Below, piece by piece: positions 39,381 through 51,145 of a DNA stretch of 64,000 bases (position 1 is its first letter; every line of letters starts with the position of its first letter). The stretch is taken from the NCBI RefSeq assembly GCF_032362555.1, contig NC_083507.1, forward strand, positions 2,855,001 to 2,919,000. The letters run 5' to 3'. This stretch comes from Amyelois transitella. Lineage: Eukaryota > Arthropoda > Insecta > Lepidoptera > Pyralidae. The notes under the pieces are model-generated. The model was given only the letters and a program-made list of their open reading frames with translations. It was not told the DNA's origin and did not search any database. The translations under genes were made by a program, and so were the position numbers.

Positions 39381-41804
39381 TCAGTCCCAAGCTCCAGGAC
39401 AGTTGTAATGTCTGTTGATACGAAGCCAGTCGCTATCTGTGATGTATTCGCGTTGGCCCATGGTACCTTCGTGCTCCTGAAATATTTGATTTTTTTTTTT
39501 ATTAAATATGTCAAGATATTGGCAAGGCTCCGGGAAAGAGGATTTATGTATTTAATGTAAAAATTAAAAAAATACTAAATTCAAATTGAGGTATCCTCGA
39601 CATAGTACTTATTTCTTGTTCTCTCTTGCTGTTTCTTAACAAAACTACACATTTTATAAACTTTCGCTTTTATAATAGGTATTAACAGGATGTAAGTAAC
39701 TCCATCTCGTTCCCATGGATTTCGTGATATGGGACGATATGGGATAGGCTATTAAACTTAGGATTCTTCTTTTAGGCAATGGGCTAGCAACCTGTCACTA
39801 TTTGAATCTCAATTCTATCATTAAGCCAAACAGCTCAACGTGGCCTGTCAGTCTTTTCAAGACTGTTGGCTCCGTCTACCCTGCAAGGGATACATACGTG
39901 ATTATATGTATATGTATTTAAATAACGAACATCCTGGTTTTTCCACTAAAAGTCACTACTCTAGGCTACTAGGCTAAATCGGTAACCACAAAATACGGTT
40001 GGTAAAAAGTGAAAGTTGGCAGACATTTACACCTAGTTATCCTATTTTAAAGCGCCGGTAACCACACGGCACGGCATATAACAAAAGCTGGCTAGTATAA
40101 CGCCAAATCACATCTCACCTGAAGAGCTATGATAGTGGGCTGGCCATTGTTGCTGAAGGCGTAGGGTCCGTAGTGGAGGCAGCTCACGTAGTCATAGGGC
40201 ACGTCCAGGTTGTCCACCAGGTCAGAGGTGTAGATGTTGAAGTTGTGTTCAGAACCTAACGCATTATAATGTTGATAAGTCTAGGAAAATACGTAGGAGG
40301 AATAACATGTGACGACGGATCTGGTGAATTATAAAAAAAAAACTTTTTTCTTTAATTTTTGGTTTTTTTTTCAATTCTGGGATGGCACCTGACGGAGGTA
40401 AGCGACTATGTTGATCTAGTTACGTTAAGTATCAACGGAGAGCTTATCTAAAAAATCTAATTAGAATCTACATATAATAAAAGATCTATGTCCGAATATG
40501 TATGTACTAGACCAATTGACCATAAATCCACTGAACTCTCTGGAACGTGGGTTACCCAGAAGCATTATAGGTATCCTTAGTCTAACGGAAAAATCCCTTT
40601 TAACAGAAGCCGACAGACGGGAATAAGAATACATTTATACATAACAACTACCCAGATCTAACATACTTAATTATGACTTCACTTACCAGCAGTAAGGTTT
40701 TCCTCGACGATCCTCACGTAGTTATCCCTATCATGGGTTGCCTGCATATGCAGGAATCCGAGGATGTGCATCCACTCGTGCACAATGGTCGCGTGGCGGA
40801 AGCAGCCCACGCCTGGCACGTTGCGGGCCAGGTTCAGAGTGTGGACCCCACGGGATTCCCAGTAGCCCACGTTGGCGTAGCACCCGCCGGCGAGACCCTG
40901 GTAACAATCAACATATAATACATATTATCACGTCTATATCCCTTGCGGGGTAGACAGAGCCAACAGTCTTGTAAAGACTGATAGGCCACGTTCAGCTATT
41001 TGGCTTTAAGATAGAATTGAGATTCAAATAGTGATCAACATATAAACTTACAGGAAAACTAGTTATTGCTCGCGACTTCATCCGCTGTTAAATAATAAAA
41101 AAATTACCCCCGTTAGAGTAGAGAGATTTTTTTTATTTACAGACATACATACCCTTGCGGCGTAGACATAGCCAACAGTCTTGAAAAGACTGAAAGGTTA
41201 AGACTGTTTGATTTAACGTTTGAATTTTTATATACCAGGATTGCGATGGACCAAATAAAAAAAATACTTCGAAAAACTTCATTAAAAAAATAGGAGCAAT
41301 ACTTACTTAATTAGTTTTCGCGTGATGCGATAGTACAAACATACAGATAGAAATTCTAAAAATTACAGTTTCGGCCTTTGTATATATATTTATAAGTATA
41401 TCCTTTATATGTTTTTTTTTGCCAATATCTTTCAGATACAGACAGTCATCGTTCAGTCACAATCTTTTTTAATCACTACATAATCTTAATTTAAGTCCGC
41501 CTATTTTCTCTATGCACGCAACCCGTACGAGCCCGATGCGGGTATCGATAGTGTACTAATTAATCGATTATTTTCAACGTGGGCTCTTACCGTCAATCTG
41601 ACGAAAGCCCTATCTTGAGGCTCCCTATAACGGAACTTGATACAGGTGTGCCTCTCAATGTCTCTGATCCCTTCTTCAATGGCTTCCGACTGAAGTGGTC
41701 CTGAAATTATACGTCACTATGAACCAGATATATTGCTTACATACTGCGTGAGAAATATTAAAAGAAATACCAAAAATCAGTGAAAATTAAGCTCAAAGAT
41801 TCCG

Positions 41805-41835
<31 letters not shown>

Positions 41836-43676
41836 CATACATACAACCCAAGCTAATAAAAGCGTAGTAAAAATATAAGATATAAAAGATTTTAGTGTGT
41901 GAATATTAGCCGACTTCTTAAATTAATGATGATTTATTCACGTTTAAGTTACATTTAAGCTTAATAACACCCCTCATTTGGTCTTATGTTGTAAATTACA
42001 AACAAAACATACCTACTAGGTATGTTATTAATAAAAATACGCTGATTAATTAACAAAATCAATCACGGATAGGTACTAATTACTTGATGTGATATCAAGG
42101 ATTAACGTATCAAGGATATCTTTAAATTGCGATAAAATTTTATCATTAAACTAGTTTAGCAAACCAGTTTTGCCCGGGTTAGAAAGATTTGAAATTAAAA
42201 AGCATTTTAATGGGATGTGATGTGAGTAGTAACATGAGCTAGCAACCTGTCAATATGTGAATGTGAAATTCCGCCATTACTAAACGTCTATCAGTCAGTC
42301 GGTCAAGATATTTGGATTTTTCACAAGGTATAATACGTGATGTATGTACATATGCATGCATTAGAATAAAATATTCTATATTTTCTTTTCGTTCATCTAT
42401 TTTTATCTTAGTGTTGCCTGAGGTGCACAAAAGAAACAGTAAAAAAAATTTGCCCTTCCGTCGTATTATTCCATTTTCTGTGATCAATCGTCAACCTCTT
42501 TACTTCATTATCTCTTACAGGGTAGACAGAACATAAAAAGACTGAAATGTTATATTCAGCTGGGTAACTTAATTCAGGCGGTGACAGTTTGCTGTACAAT
42601 CGAAGATAAAAATGCCAAGGAGTTTAAGCTTTTTTTGATTGAGTAGGTGCAGACCAGCATCGCAGCTTGGACTAGATTAATTTGACGTCACTTGCGTCAA
42701 TCAAACAGTTATTAAATGCCGGTATAAAGTGACTCCTGGTAAAGGGTCAGGTCAAAAGTACCCGAAACCGCCGAGTTTGCATGAAGAGAGTTATGAATGT
42801 GGACGAAGCGAAGGAAGTATGCAGAGATCGTGGCAAGTGGAAAGAGGTAGTCTCTGCCTACCCCTCCGGGAAAGAGGCGTGATTTTATGTATGTATGTAT
42901 GTATAAAGTGACTCACCAAATTCTCCGTCTCCGAACTCCCAAACGACGGTGTTATTGGGCCACTTGGTGTTAGGCCAGGTGTACGCGTTGCGGCCCATGG
43001 CAAACTCCTTGATCATATCCTCAATGATGAAGTCATCCAGGATGATGTCTCCGTCGAACTTGCCGCTGTTCTCCTCAGGGTTGCCGAGGAAGGCCTGCGT
43101 CCGAGCAAGAAAGTTGCCATCGTCTGTGGAAGATACTGATTTTTTCAAATATGATTTTAAACAGTATATTTAGTTTATTAGAATTAACATTTACCGCACG
43201 CTCTTATTTTCGACTCTGTGTCTAATTGTCCTCACGGTGAGTAATAACGGTAGCTAGTGTTGGCTTTGTCTTCAGCTTTATTAAAGGTGTAACGTTGTGA
43301 AATAGTGGGATCAGACGCAGAGCTTGAAACCTCTGAATGTCCTCCTTTCTCCTTACCATAAGAAGAGTAACCACCTAGTTTCTCTCTCTATTTCTCATCT
43401 TTGCGTGTTCCCAGTTGCTCCGCCGCAACGTCTTCAGGGCTTTAGTCCGCATTCCGACCTTTTTCGTCTTTAGTTTTAAGACCATTGGCACGCTCATTTT
43501 TAGCGCCGTCTTACCGAGTAACCACCTAGTTTATTGACAAACAGTTATACCAACTTACCAGACTTTGTACTCTCCAGGTAGTGCCTAAAAGCCTGGATCT
43601 CCTCCCTACTCCTGACCAGCGGAGGAGTGGCCAAAGCAACTCCGAGCAGACAAACTAATACGACTGCCTTCAACAT
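39381..43676 (-). CDS. astacin-like zinc metalloprotease 1, 6 exons (altered Met-turn)
   Basis: In transcription order the exons are 43559-43676, 42917-43123, 41591-41700, 40687-40897, 40119-40255 and 39381-39476, joining in phase to 292 residues. A signal peptide (1-17) is followed by a propeptide with the aspartate switch F62-D-G-D65. The mature enzyme probably begins after MGR, at NAYTWPN. The zinc site is intact: HEWMHILGFLH gives H185, E186, H189 and H195, followed by the Arg-Asp pair expected in astacins. The Met-turn is unusual: astacins normally have SxMHY, but this protein reads SCLHYG, with Leu at 242 and an extra Cys at 241; the zinc-ligand Tyr244 is kept. Astacins are secreted endopeptidases used in digestion, hatching and development. 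The protein ends soon after the catalytic domain, with no EGF or CUB domains. A paralogue with the same exon plan lies upstream at 46832-50585, so the two arose by tandem duplication. Introns hold family C copies and an (ACAT)n tract. Confidence 0.92.
39695..39912 (-). repeat. family C copy in astacin 1 intron 5
   Basis: From 'actccatctcgttcccatgg' through 'ctagcaacctgtcactatttgaatctcaattctatc' to 'ccctgcaagggatacatacgtg' and a TATG-type tail. Confidence 0.75.
40918..41200 (+). repeat. family C fragments in astacin 1 intron 3
   Basis: One fragment at about 40918-41036 ('cacgtctatatcccttgcgg', 'ttggctttaagatagaattgag') and a shorter one at about 41145-41200 follow one another, with a Helitron-like 'ctagttattgctcgcgacttcatccgc' between them. 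Confidence 0.65.
41809..41846. repeat. (TACA)n microsatellite in astacin 1 intron 2
   Basis: Nine to ten uninterrupted TACA units. Not attached to a recognisable repeat body, unlike most other tetranucleotide tracts here. Confidence 0.85.
42490..42910. repeat. decayed family C-like pieces in astacin 1 intron 2
   Basis: 'gggtagacagaacataaaaagactgaaatgt' (about 42520) and 'gtggacgaagcgaaggaagtatgcagagatcgtggcaag...tatgtatgtatgtat' (about 42798-42904) look like repeat remnants. The second block also resembles 10790-10890 ('gaggaagcggaagaagcctgcaaggatcgtagtaag'), which suggests a separate shared family. Confidence 0.45.
43250..43535. repeat. unclassified repeat-like block in astacin 1 intron 1
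   Basis: A GC-richer stretch ('ttcccagttgctccgccgcaacgtcttcaggg', 'cgctcatttttagcgccgtcttacc') with no open frame. It also contains a short direct repeat, 'gagtaaccacctagttt', at about 43365 and 43519, which may mark insertion boundaries of about 150 bases. Confidence 0.4.
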
Positions 43677-45470
43677 ATTGCCCAGTCTAACAGCAAACCG
43701 AGATGGTCTTCTGTTTGTTTTATACTGGTTATCTATACTGATAATTATAATCATAGTCATTAATCTAATTTGGATGCCTTGTTATGCACATTTCTACGAA
43801 ACTTTGACCTTGAACTGTGAATGAAAAAAGTTTTTGAATGAATAAAATTGAATTAAAAATGCTGCTACAGTTTACGTTAGTGTGAAAAAAGGATTTTCTG
43901 TACCTTTTCCTGTGGTTGTTTTAGAAAGCGAATCAAATAAAGCTACAAAAATGAATATTTGTATCTAAAATCCCTTAGCTAAGTTAATCAGACAGGGAAC
44001 TAAAACCAAAAACTGCCTGCCTTTTCACATTACATATATAAATTTCTCTGACACGCTATCGTGAGCTGACCTCATTCTTTGAAACTTACCAAAAATGTAA
44101 TAAGTATGTGTTTGTTTTGTTAACAGCTTTGAAACTATTAGTGAAGGACGGCAGATCCCGCCTAAAATTTCAAAATTAAAAGTTACCTTATATCAGAGAG
44201 AAAAAATGAAAGTTAGTCAACTTAGTATAAGGTACATTCTCGAGTTAAATTTTATATGCATATTTTTTTAATAACCTAAAGCTCTAAGAAATATAGATAT
44301 ATAACTATATACATAAATATTTTATACATCCGTCCGTTAGGTACTTTACTATATATCAGTGTTGGAAGAAAAAAATATTATTATGTCAGTGTATTTTTGA
44401 TTGTATAAAAAGTATGACGGTAATTTCGTCATTGAAAACACGTAAAACACAATGATTTATATTAAATTATGATCGATTAGGAATCACTACTAATAAAATG
44501 TTCGTTGTGTCTGTTCATTGATAAATATTATTAGAGATAAAATAAAAAATAATATGAATCACTTGGAATTACAAACAAACAGACACGACTTTAGAAGTAA
44601 TCTAATAATAATGATTGCTAAATACTTAAATGATAATAATAATAACATTGCCATGTGTTTGCTAGTATTTAAAAAAAGAAACTTCTATTCTCTTTCGGTA
44701 AGCATATTCAACTAGTGCAACAGCCAAGGTGGTGGAACCAGGTAAAAAATGCACAGGGTGCTATAGTATTCCACTGCTTCAATTGGAAGAAATGGGCCTC
44801 CCAGAATAGTGTGATTCCAAAGAGCTTTATGAAAACCTAGCGACCTGCCTTGGTTCTACAAAACTCTGTTTCCGACATATCAAACAGGAATAAAATATTT
44901 ATGTTGAAAAATTTTAATTGCCGTGCATTCTCCCTCCATTGATTGATTTGAAATGTCCCACCTCTGTAAAGTTTGTCACAAATTGAGTAAGTATAGTTTT
45001 ATCTACTTAATATAAATATTTGTACGTTTAATGGAATTTTGGTTTGTTCTGATTTGTATGGTACAGTCGAATCTTTATAAATAATGTTGTTTTAAGACAT
45101 GCACGTTGTTTGCTCTGTTAACCCCGCAGGGGAAATAGACGTTATTATATGTATGTATGTATGTTATAAGACACTGTACATTTATTATTAGATTGAAATT
45201 AAGAGGAAAAAGTTTGATTAATAGAAGAAATGGTGTTTAGGATTCCCTCTTAACATTGCTGACGTCAAATAAAAATGTGCGGGTTGGGATTAACAAAGAT
45301 AATATAAAGTAATTATTCCATGATAATTTATCAAATCACTGCAAAGATAGTTTTGAGTTTTTTGTGTTGTCTCAACTTTCGATGATTTGCAAATACTGTT
45401 AGGCCAAATAAAGAAAAAATATATTCGGTACTTTGTTTGAACTTACGGGCTTGCTTTTTTCTTTTATTCT
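43677..45470. other. spacer between the two astacin genes
   Basis: Should hold the promoter of astacin 1 (just above 43676). Otherwise AT-rich; a family C terminal fragment with (TATG)n lies at about 45110-45165. No further gene is seen. Confidence 0.5.
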
Positions 45471-45471
45471 A

Positions 45472-45640
45472 TACTAGAGGCCGCTCGTTTCGTCCGCATG
45501 GAAACCTTATCAATCCCGCGGGTACACCGGGATTAAAAGTAGCCTATATGTTATTTTGGGTCTTCAGTTACCTGCATACCAAATTTCATCGTAATCAGAT
45601 CAGTAGTTTTTGCGTGAAAGAGTAACAAACATCCGTGCTT

Positions 45641-45674
<34 letters not shown>

Positions 45675-45735
45675 CAAACATCCGTCCTGATATGAACACA
45701 AACTTTCGCATTTATAACATAAGTAGGATAATGAA
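45472..45735 (-). mobile_element. Lep1-type Helitron carrying a tail-only insertion
   Basis: Reversed Lep1 unit from 'ctagaggccgctcgtttcgtccgcatgg' to 'ctttcgcatttataacataagtaggat'. It is split at 45637-45672 by GC, a run of T and about 27 A, and the 13-base sequence AACAAACATCCGT stands on both sides (45624-45636 and 45673-45685). Confidence 0.8.
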
Positions 45736-45757
45736 AAAAGATAATGCATACATATAC

Positions 45758-45982
45758 ATACAATCACGTCTATATCCCTTGCGGGGTGGACAGAGCCAAC
45801 AGTCTTAAAAAGACGGATAGGCCGCTCTCAGCTGTTTGGCTTAAAAATAGAATTGGCATTCAAAAAGTGAAAAGTTTCCAAGTTTATAAGCCAATCCCTT
45901 AGTCGCTTTTCCGACATCCATGAAAAAGAAATGGGGTGGTGCTATTCTTCTTTGTACTTGTGCCGGGAACCACACGTTCCCC
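45758..45982 (+). repeat. family C copy
   Basis: From 'catacaatcacgtctatatccc' to 'gtgccgggaaccacacg', almost full length with small internal deletions. Confidence 0.78.
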
Positions 45983-46599
45983 ACATGTAAGTACCTTTCG
46001 TTCTTCTTCCATTGATCTAAAAATACTCTCTAACCAACATACTATAACAAGTTTGAATATACCTAAGTATGTGTGTATGTTTGTCCGCGATTAACTCGCG
46101 TTTCGCTGAAGGCAAATGTTTGTTACATTTAGAAGGTTTTAAAAAAGGAGGATATCGATTGGAGGCAGATCAGAGCAGGAGCTCCTTTTTTACATAAGTA
46201 ATTCTTTTTTACTTTATGTATTCAATATTTAGGCATATGCCAAATAAATTAATACTTTGAAATTATTGACTCGATTTTCTTCAAATATTAGACCTACATG
46301 ATTTTTTTTACTATAAAAAAGTCTTCTCACGTAGTCAGACTTTTTTTAGGTAAAATGGGACGCGTAGACCAGCGCCTTCAAGAATCCCAAAAGTCGGTAT
46401 CTGATTTTTTACATCATGCAAGTCAAGTATAGGGAGGAATATAAGATTTGAAATTATGAAACATATTATGGGTTTAATCTTAGGTGAAATTTTTGTAGCT
46501 TCAATCAAAGTCAATGAAAACTTTATTAATAAGATTAACCTGACGCAAATTAGTGAGGATATCCGACCCCAAATAATGGGATAATGGTTGGACAAAGAA

Positions 46600-46730
46600 G
46601 AAGTTTTCAATTCTATCATTAAGCCAAACAGCTGAACGTGGCCTACCAGTCTTTTGAAGACTGTTGGCTCTATACAGGATAAAAAATAGCTAAATATAAT
46701 CACGTTTATATGCCTTCCGGGGTGTATATA
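46600..46730 (-). repeat. family C partial copy downstream of astacin 2
   Basis: 'caattctatcattaagccaaacagctgaacgtggcctaccagtcttttgaagactgttggctctat', then 'aatcacgtttatatgcc'; internal sequence missing. Confidence 0.65.
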
Positions 46731-46786
46731 TATCTATGCAAAGAAGAAGAGAAGAATAATTAAAGTCAATAAAAATATGTTCAACG

Positions 46787-46792
46787 TTTATT
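46787..46792 (-). terminator. polyadenylation signal of astacin 2
   Basis: TTTATT on the + strand reads AATAAA on the coding strand, 40 bases after the stop codon. Confidence 0.6.
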
Positions 46793-46831
46793 GGTATTTA
46801 CAATCTAAAAGATTCAGTCTTGATCCGTGCT

Positions 46832-49800
46832 TCACCACCATGCTCCAGGGCAGTCGTAATGGCGGTTGACCCTCAGCCAGTCCACGGTGGTCACGTACTC
46901 AGTCTGACCCATTCGGTGAAGATAGTCCTGGTAGAAAATGTTTAGTTAGACAAAAGTTCATTTTCTCAAGTCATTAACAATTTTAGCCGTGAATCGTAAC
47001 AGATAGACTTTAGCATTTATAACATAAATATGGATAATTGTAGCTCTCAGCACTCTTAAATAGGACCACTCTTTCCTATGCATGTCGTAAATGCGGCCAA
47101 GGGAACATGCACATTCTACGGTGCAACGTCTATCATATTCCAATTCGTGTTAAGTTCCCCTACAAAGGTTGTGGAGGTCAGACGGCAGTCGCTTTGTATT
47201 AAAAACATTTTATTGCCGATACACACAGCGAACTGTATTTTTATTTTTTTCCGGGCAAAGCCACGGGCGTACTCTAAGCTTTTTTTTTATTTATTTAACT
47301 TTTATTGTACAAAATACAAACGCATAGCACAATTGGCGGACTTAATGCTAGAAGTACTATATACCAATCAACCATTGGGTCTGACGGAGAACTTTATGTA
47401 GAGTCTAAATAAATATGTTTTTATATCTAAACAAAATACAAAAATTAATTATAATAAACATACATAAAAACTACAACAAATAAACAATAAGTATATCTAC
47501 ATAAAACTCTAATATACCAATAAATTTGACTGTAAGTAGGTATTACATTCTTAAGTTAAGTACTTTATCTATTACTTACATAATAGGGAACCAACGTAGG
47601 CTCCCCATTGGTACTGAACCCGTACCCTCCGTAATGCATGTTGCTGTCATACTCGTAAGGCAGGCCGAGGTTGCTCACCACGTCTCTCGAGTAGTAGTCG
47701 AAGTTGTGTTCCATCCCTGTTAATAGATATAGTGATAACAGTGATATGAAAATATTTCATTCACATATGATTGGCTGTAGTGGGTTTAATCGGAGAAAAC
47801 CACATTTGTCCTGCTTTTCTATTCATTAACTATTTTCTTAATAGTCGAGTAAGTAGTTATGTGTCAGATACCTATTTCATAACTACTTCTACCATCTACT
47901 TATAGAAAAAATTAACGATGCGATCATGAGATGGCTGACGGCCTCTGTGGCTCAGCGGTAGTACGCTTGTCTGTGACACCGGAGGTCCCGGGTTCGAATC
48001 CCGGCCAGGGCATGATGAGAAAAGAACTTTTTCTGATTGGCCTGGGTCTTGGATGTTTATCTATATAAGTATTTATTATAAAATATAGTATCGTTGAGTT
48101 AGTATCTCGTAACACAAGTCTCGAACTTACTTCGAGGCTAACTCAATCAGTGTAATTTGTCCCGTATATATTTATTTATTTATTTAGATAAAATTTTATT
48201 CTGAGCGATAGAACTGGCAAGCTGATAGAACTCCGCCAAAAATAGCTGAAGTACCTATGAGAAGCTATATGGGTTAGGTCCCCTGCAAAGGTTGCCGTCA
48301 GACAAAAGTCGCTTCGTGAAGGCATGATTTTCCCAAAACAGGATCATGGTCACAAGGCGCATCCCGCGCTCGTCTCCAGAGAGCTGAGGCTTTAAACCAG
48401 TTTAAACGAAGAAGGAAGATGATTCTTCTTCCTAAATCCATTTTAGAGAACATAGTACCTACTGTGGTTTCCCCATTTGCCTTCCGTACCGCAGTATTTT
48501 TGTTTGAGAAAAAAAGATATGAGAATATGGGTTTCTAACCCTAACAGTACACATATCTTTTTTTCCTGTCAATTCCATCACCACAGCAAAATGATACCTG
48601 GCCACATGTTCTCCCACTTGACATCCACATAGTTGTCCCTATTGTAAGTGGACTGCATGTGGAGCATCCCTATGATGTGCAGCCACTCGTGGATGATGGT
48701 CGTGTGGCGGAAGCAGCCGCTGCCGGGCGTGTTGCGGGCCAGGTTGTAAGTGTGGACCCCGCGGGGCTGCCAGTAGCCGACGTGGGCGTAGCAGCCGTCT
48801 GGCCTGCCCTAGAAGAAGAGTAAAACATTCGCAATTGAGGTCACTTGGAAACCGAAGACCTCGATGAACGGCAAGAAATTCGCTTCAATAGTATTAAAAC
48901 AGTCGACCGTGGTAGAACATGAATTTTTTTATAGATAAAATAATTTCTATAGGTAACTACTACATTATGGCGTTTACATACATGTATTAGTGCACTAATG
49001 TCGTCATGTTAACAACAATCACCAATAACTAATTACGAGCACATAATTATACTACTAAAATGAATGCTTTGTACTAAATGTACCTAGTGCCGCTTAAATA
49101 AATTGTGAAAACAATATATAAAGGTGTCCAATAAGAAAATTTTACCCATTAGTGAATTATACTTCAAGTAATATAAATATAATATGATATACATAAATTA
49201 CAGTTACCGTAAGTCTGACGTAGTTCACCTCCCCTGGATTCCTGAGCCGGAATTTTATACATGTGTTCCTCTCGATCTCCTCAATGCCTCTGATTATGGC
49301 GGCTTGTTGCATATAATCTAAATAAAAAGCAGAAAGGCGATAAAGACTAACAAACAAATTTTGTTTATTTTTATTAATTAAGCTTTACTGTACAAAAAAT
49401 ACAATTGTATAGGACAATAGACGGACTTAATGCTAGAAACATTATCTTCTTGGTACACAGAAGTCTTGCGCTTACCATCTTGTCGTGGTTTTAGAATTTC
49501 TACAGTGGATTGCTATACTTAATTAGATATTTCTCAAATCCATATTTTATTATCATCAGACACACGTTTAACGAAGAACTCCTAAGTCTCTTCAGTATGA
49601 AATACCTACTTACCAAATTCCCCTTCCCCAAATTCATACACAATAGTATCAGCAGGCCACTTAGAGTTGGGCCAGATGTAAGCATTCCTCCCCACATAGT
49701 CGTCCACCATGGCGTCTATCTGCTCGTCATCCAAGATTATGTCGCCCTGGTACTTCCCGCTGTTCTCCCACTCCTTAGCTTTGGGGTTGACAGCCATGCG

Positions 49801-50585
49801 TGCAGATAGTGGTTCCTCATTTTCTGTTACAGAGAATTGGTTAATACATATAATTTGTCACACAACCTCTGTGCACAAAATTCATAGATTATGACTGAAA
49901 AAAAAACATAAAGTAAGAACGACGCGGGAAGAGCTATATTTTTTTTTGTTATTTTAGTACAATCTTAAATCATAAAGATAGAGTTCTTTGTTATGATCAG
50001 TCCATAAATAATACAAGTCAAATTAAGAATAAGTGCAGTTTTACTTCAAATCTTCTCATTTTAGTTAAACATTTACCAATGGTTGTTGCATTTTATGTAG
50101 GTTTAAGGAAATGCCCTCATTGGTTATTCGTGAGGGGAAGAAACAAAAGGTGGCTACTATGTAATATTATGTTTTATCCTCCTATAATACGAGTATGACA
50201 AACTAAACATGGCTCAAAGTCCATGTATACGCATGGACAATCAAATAGGCTAAATCTTAATTCTTTTCAGTGTCGTATTTTACCCAAGAATTCATCTAAA
50301 CGCCAACAACTGAGAAACCATCGGTAGTGAGCATGATCACGGTGGACAGGGGAAGAGGTCAGAAAATTCTTTCAAAAAGTTGTTAACTTATAGTTGAGAG
50401 TAAATTAACAACTTAGAGTTAATTTTTACGAGAGTACAATCACACATTTAGTATTAGGAAACTCTCATACCTTTTTGGGTATTTTCTAGGAAACTTCTAA
50501 AGGATTCTATCTCTTGGCTAGTCCTGGTGACTGTAGGGCAGGCAACCACACTCGCTACTAAACACAACAAAACGACAAACTTCAT
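46832..50585 (-). CDS. astacin-like zinc metalloprotease 2, 6 exons
   Basis: In transcription order the exons are 50471-50585, 49614-49823, 49208-49317, 48598-48808, 47580-47716 and 46832-46927, giving 292 residues. A signal peptide (about 1-16) precedes a propeptide with the aspartate switch Y63-Q-G-D66. The mature protease probably begins after VGR, at NAYIWPN. The zinc site is HEWLHIIGMLH (H185, E186, H189, H195), and the Met-turn is the normal SNMHY (M242, Y244). Cysteines expected for the two core disulfides are present (e.g. NTCIKF, GCYAHVG, GCFRH, DCPGAW). There are no accessory domains after the catalytic domain. Exons 3, 4, 5 and 6 have the same lengths as in astacin 1, which identifies the pair as a tandem duplication on the same strand. 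As a secreted protease it probably acts in the gut or extracellular matrix; hatching-enzyme-type roles are an alternative. Introns carry SINE A, SINE B and LINE-like 3' pieces. Confidence 0.93.
46955..47040 (-). repeat. Lep1-like fragment in astacin 2 intron 5
   Basis: 'tagccgtgaatcgtaacagatagactttagcatttataacataaatatggat' resembles the 5' part of Lep1; strongly truncated. Confidence 0.4.
47155..47210 (+). repeat. SINE family B fragment
   Basis: 'ccctacaaaggttgtggaggtcagacggcagtcgctttgtattaaaaac' is the middle block of family B only. Confidence 0.6.
47285..47410 (+). repeat. LINE-like 3' end fragment, copy 1 (astacin 2 intron 5)
   Basis: 'cttttattgtacaaaatacaa', 'agcacaattggcggacttaatgctagaag' and 'accattgggtctgacggag' match in order a second fragment at 49365-49460. 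The pair shows a dispersed repeat whose class I cannot fix. Confidence 0.6.
47935..48185 (+). mobile_element. SINE family A, best preserved copy (astacin 2 intron 4)
   Basis: Head 'cctctgtggctcagcggtagtacgc', B box 'gggttcgaatcccgg', complete body to 'gtaatttgtcccgtata' and a (TTTA)n tail. This is the least decayed family A copy, so it is the best reference for the family. Confidence 0.9.
48270..48445 (+). repeat. SINE family B, 5'-truncated (astacin 2 intron 4)
   Basis: 'ggttaggtcccctgcaaaggttgccgtcagac', 'agtcgcttcgtgaaggcatga' and 'cgctcgtctccagagagctgagg' to 'cgaagaaggaagatgat'; no tRNA-like head. Confidence 0.7.
49365..49460 (+). repeat. LINE-like 3' end fragment, copy 2 (astacin 2 intron 2)
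   Basis: 'ctttactgtacaaaaaatacaattgtataggacaatagacggacttaatgctagaa' pairs with 47285-47410. Confidence 0.6.
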
Positions 50586-50924
50586 GATTATTTTTTTATA
50601 TAATAAATACCAAAATAATTAATCCGCTTTTATATCACCATGGCGCATTGCAATAATCTGAACTATCCGAGATTATATTTATATCATAATTAATCATATT
50701 TCAATGTCTTTCCATATTGTAACGTGCCTGTTTTCAAATGATTCGTTAATCTAATCCCTGTCTTAATTCAATAAGGTCGATAATTAATTTACATATTATT
50801 ATCCAAAAAAATGAAGTCTTTAGATAAGTTTTATCTTAAATCAGAGTACCTATGTCCCTTATCGACGATTTGTTTATTTGCAGTCTATGAGTAGGTAGTA
50901 ATTGGTACAATCATACAATTATAA
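50586..50924. other. promoter region of astacin 2
   Basis: Immediately upstream of the astacin 2 start codon. On the coding strand TATATAAAAAAA-like sequence lies about 10-20 bases before the ATG, too close to be the core promoter, so the TATA box is not assigned. No TE here. Confidence 0.35.
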
Positions 50925-51122
50925 CTACGTCTATATCCCTTGCAGGATAGACAGAGCCATCATTATTGTAACGACTGAAAGTCCACGAACAGCCAAGTAC
51001 ACTATCACCCAACAAGAAGAAACCCAAGTTTTTTTCACCATTCTCTTTAGTTGCCTTTTATGAAATCCATGGAAAAGATATAGAGAATATTATTCGAAGT
51101 GCCGGTGCCGGGAACCACATCA
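50925..51122 (+). repeat. family C copy upstream of astacin 2
   Basis: 'aactacgtctatatcccttgcaggatagacagagccatc' to 'ccggtgccgggaaccacatc', diverged. Confidence 0.7.
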
Positions 51123-51145
51123 CAACGCATTTGTTTTTCAAAAGT

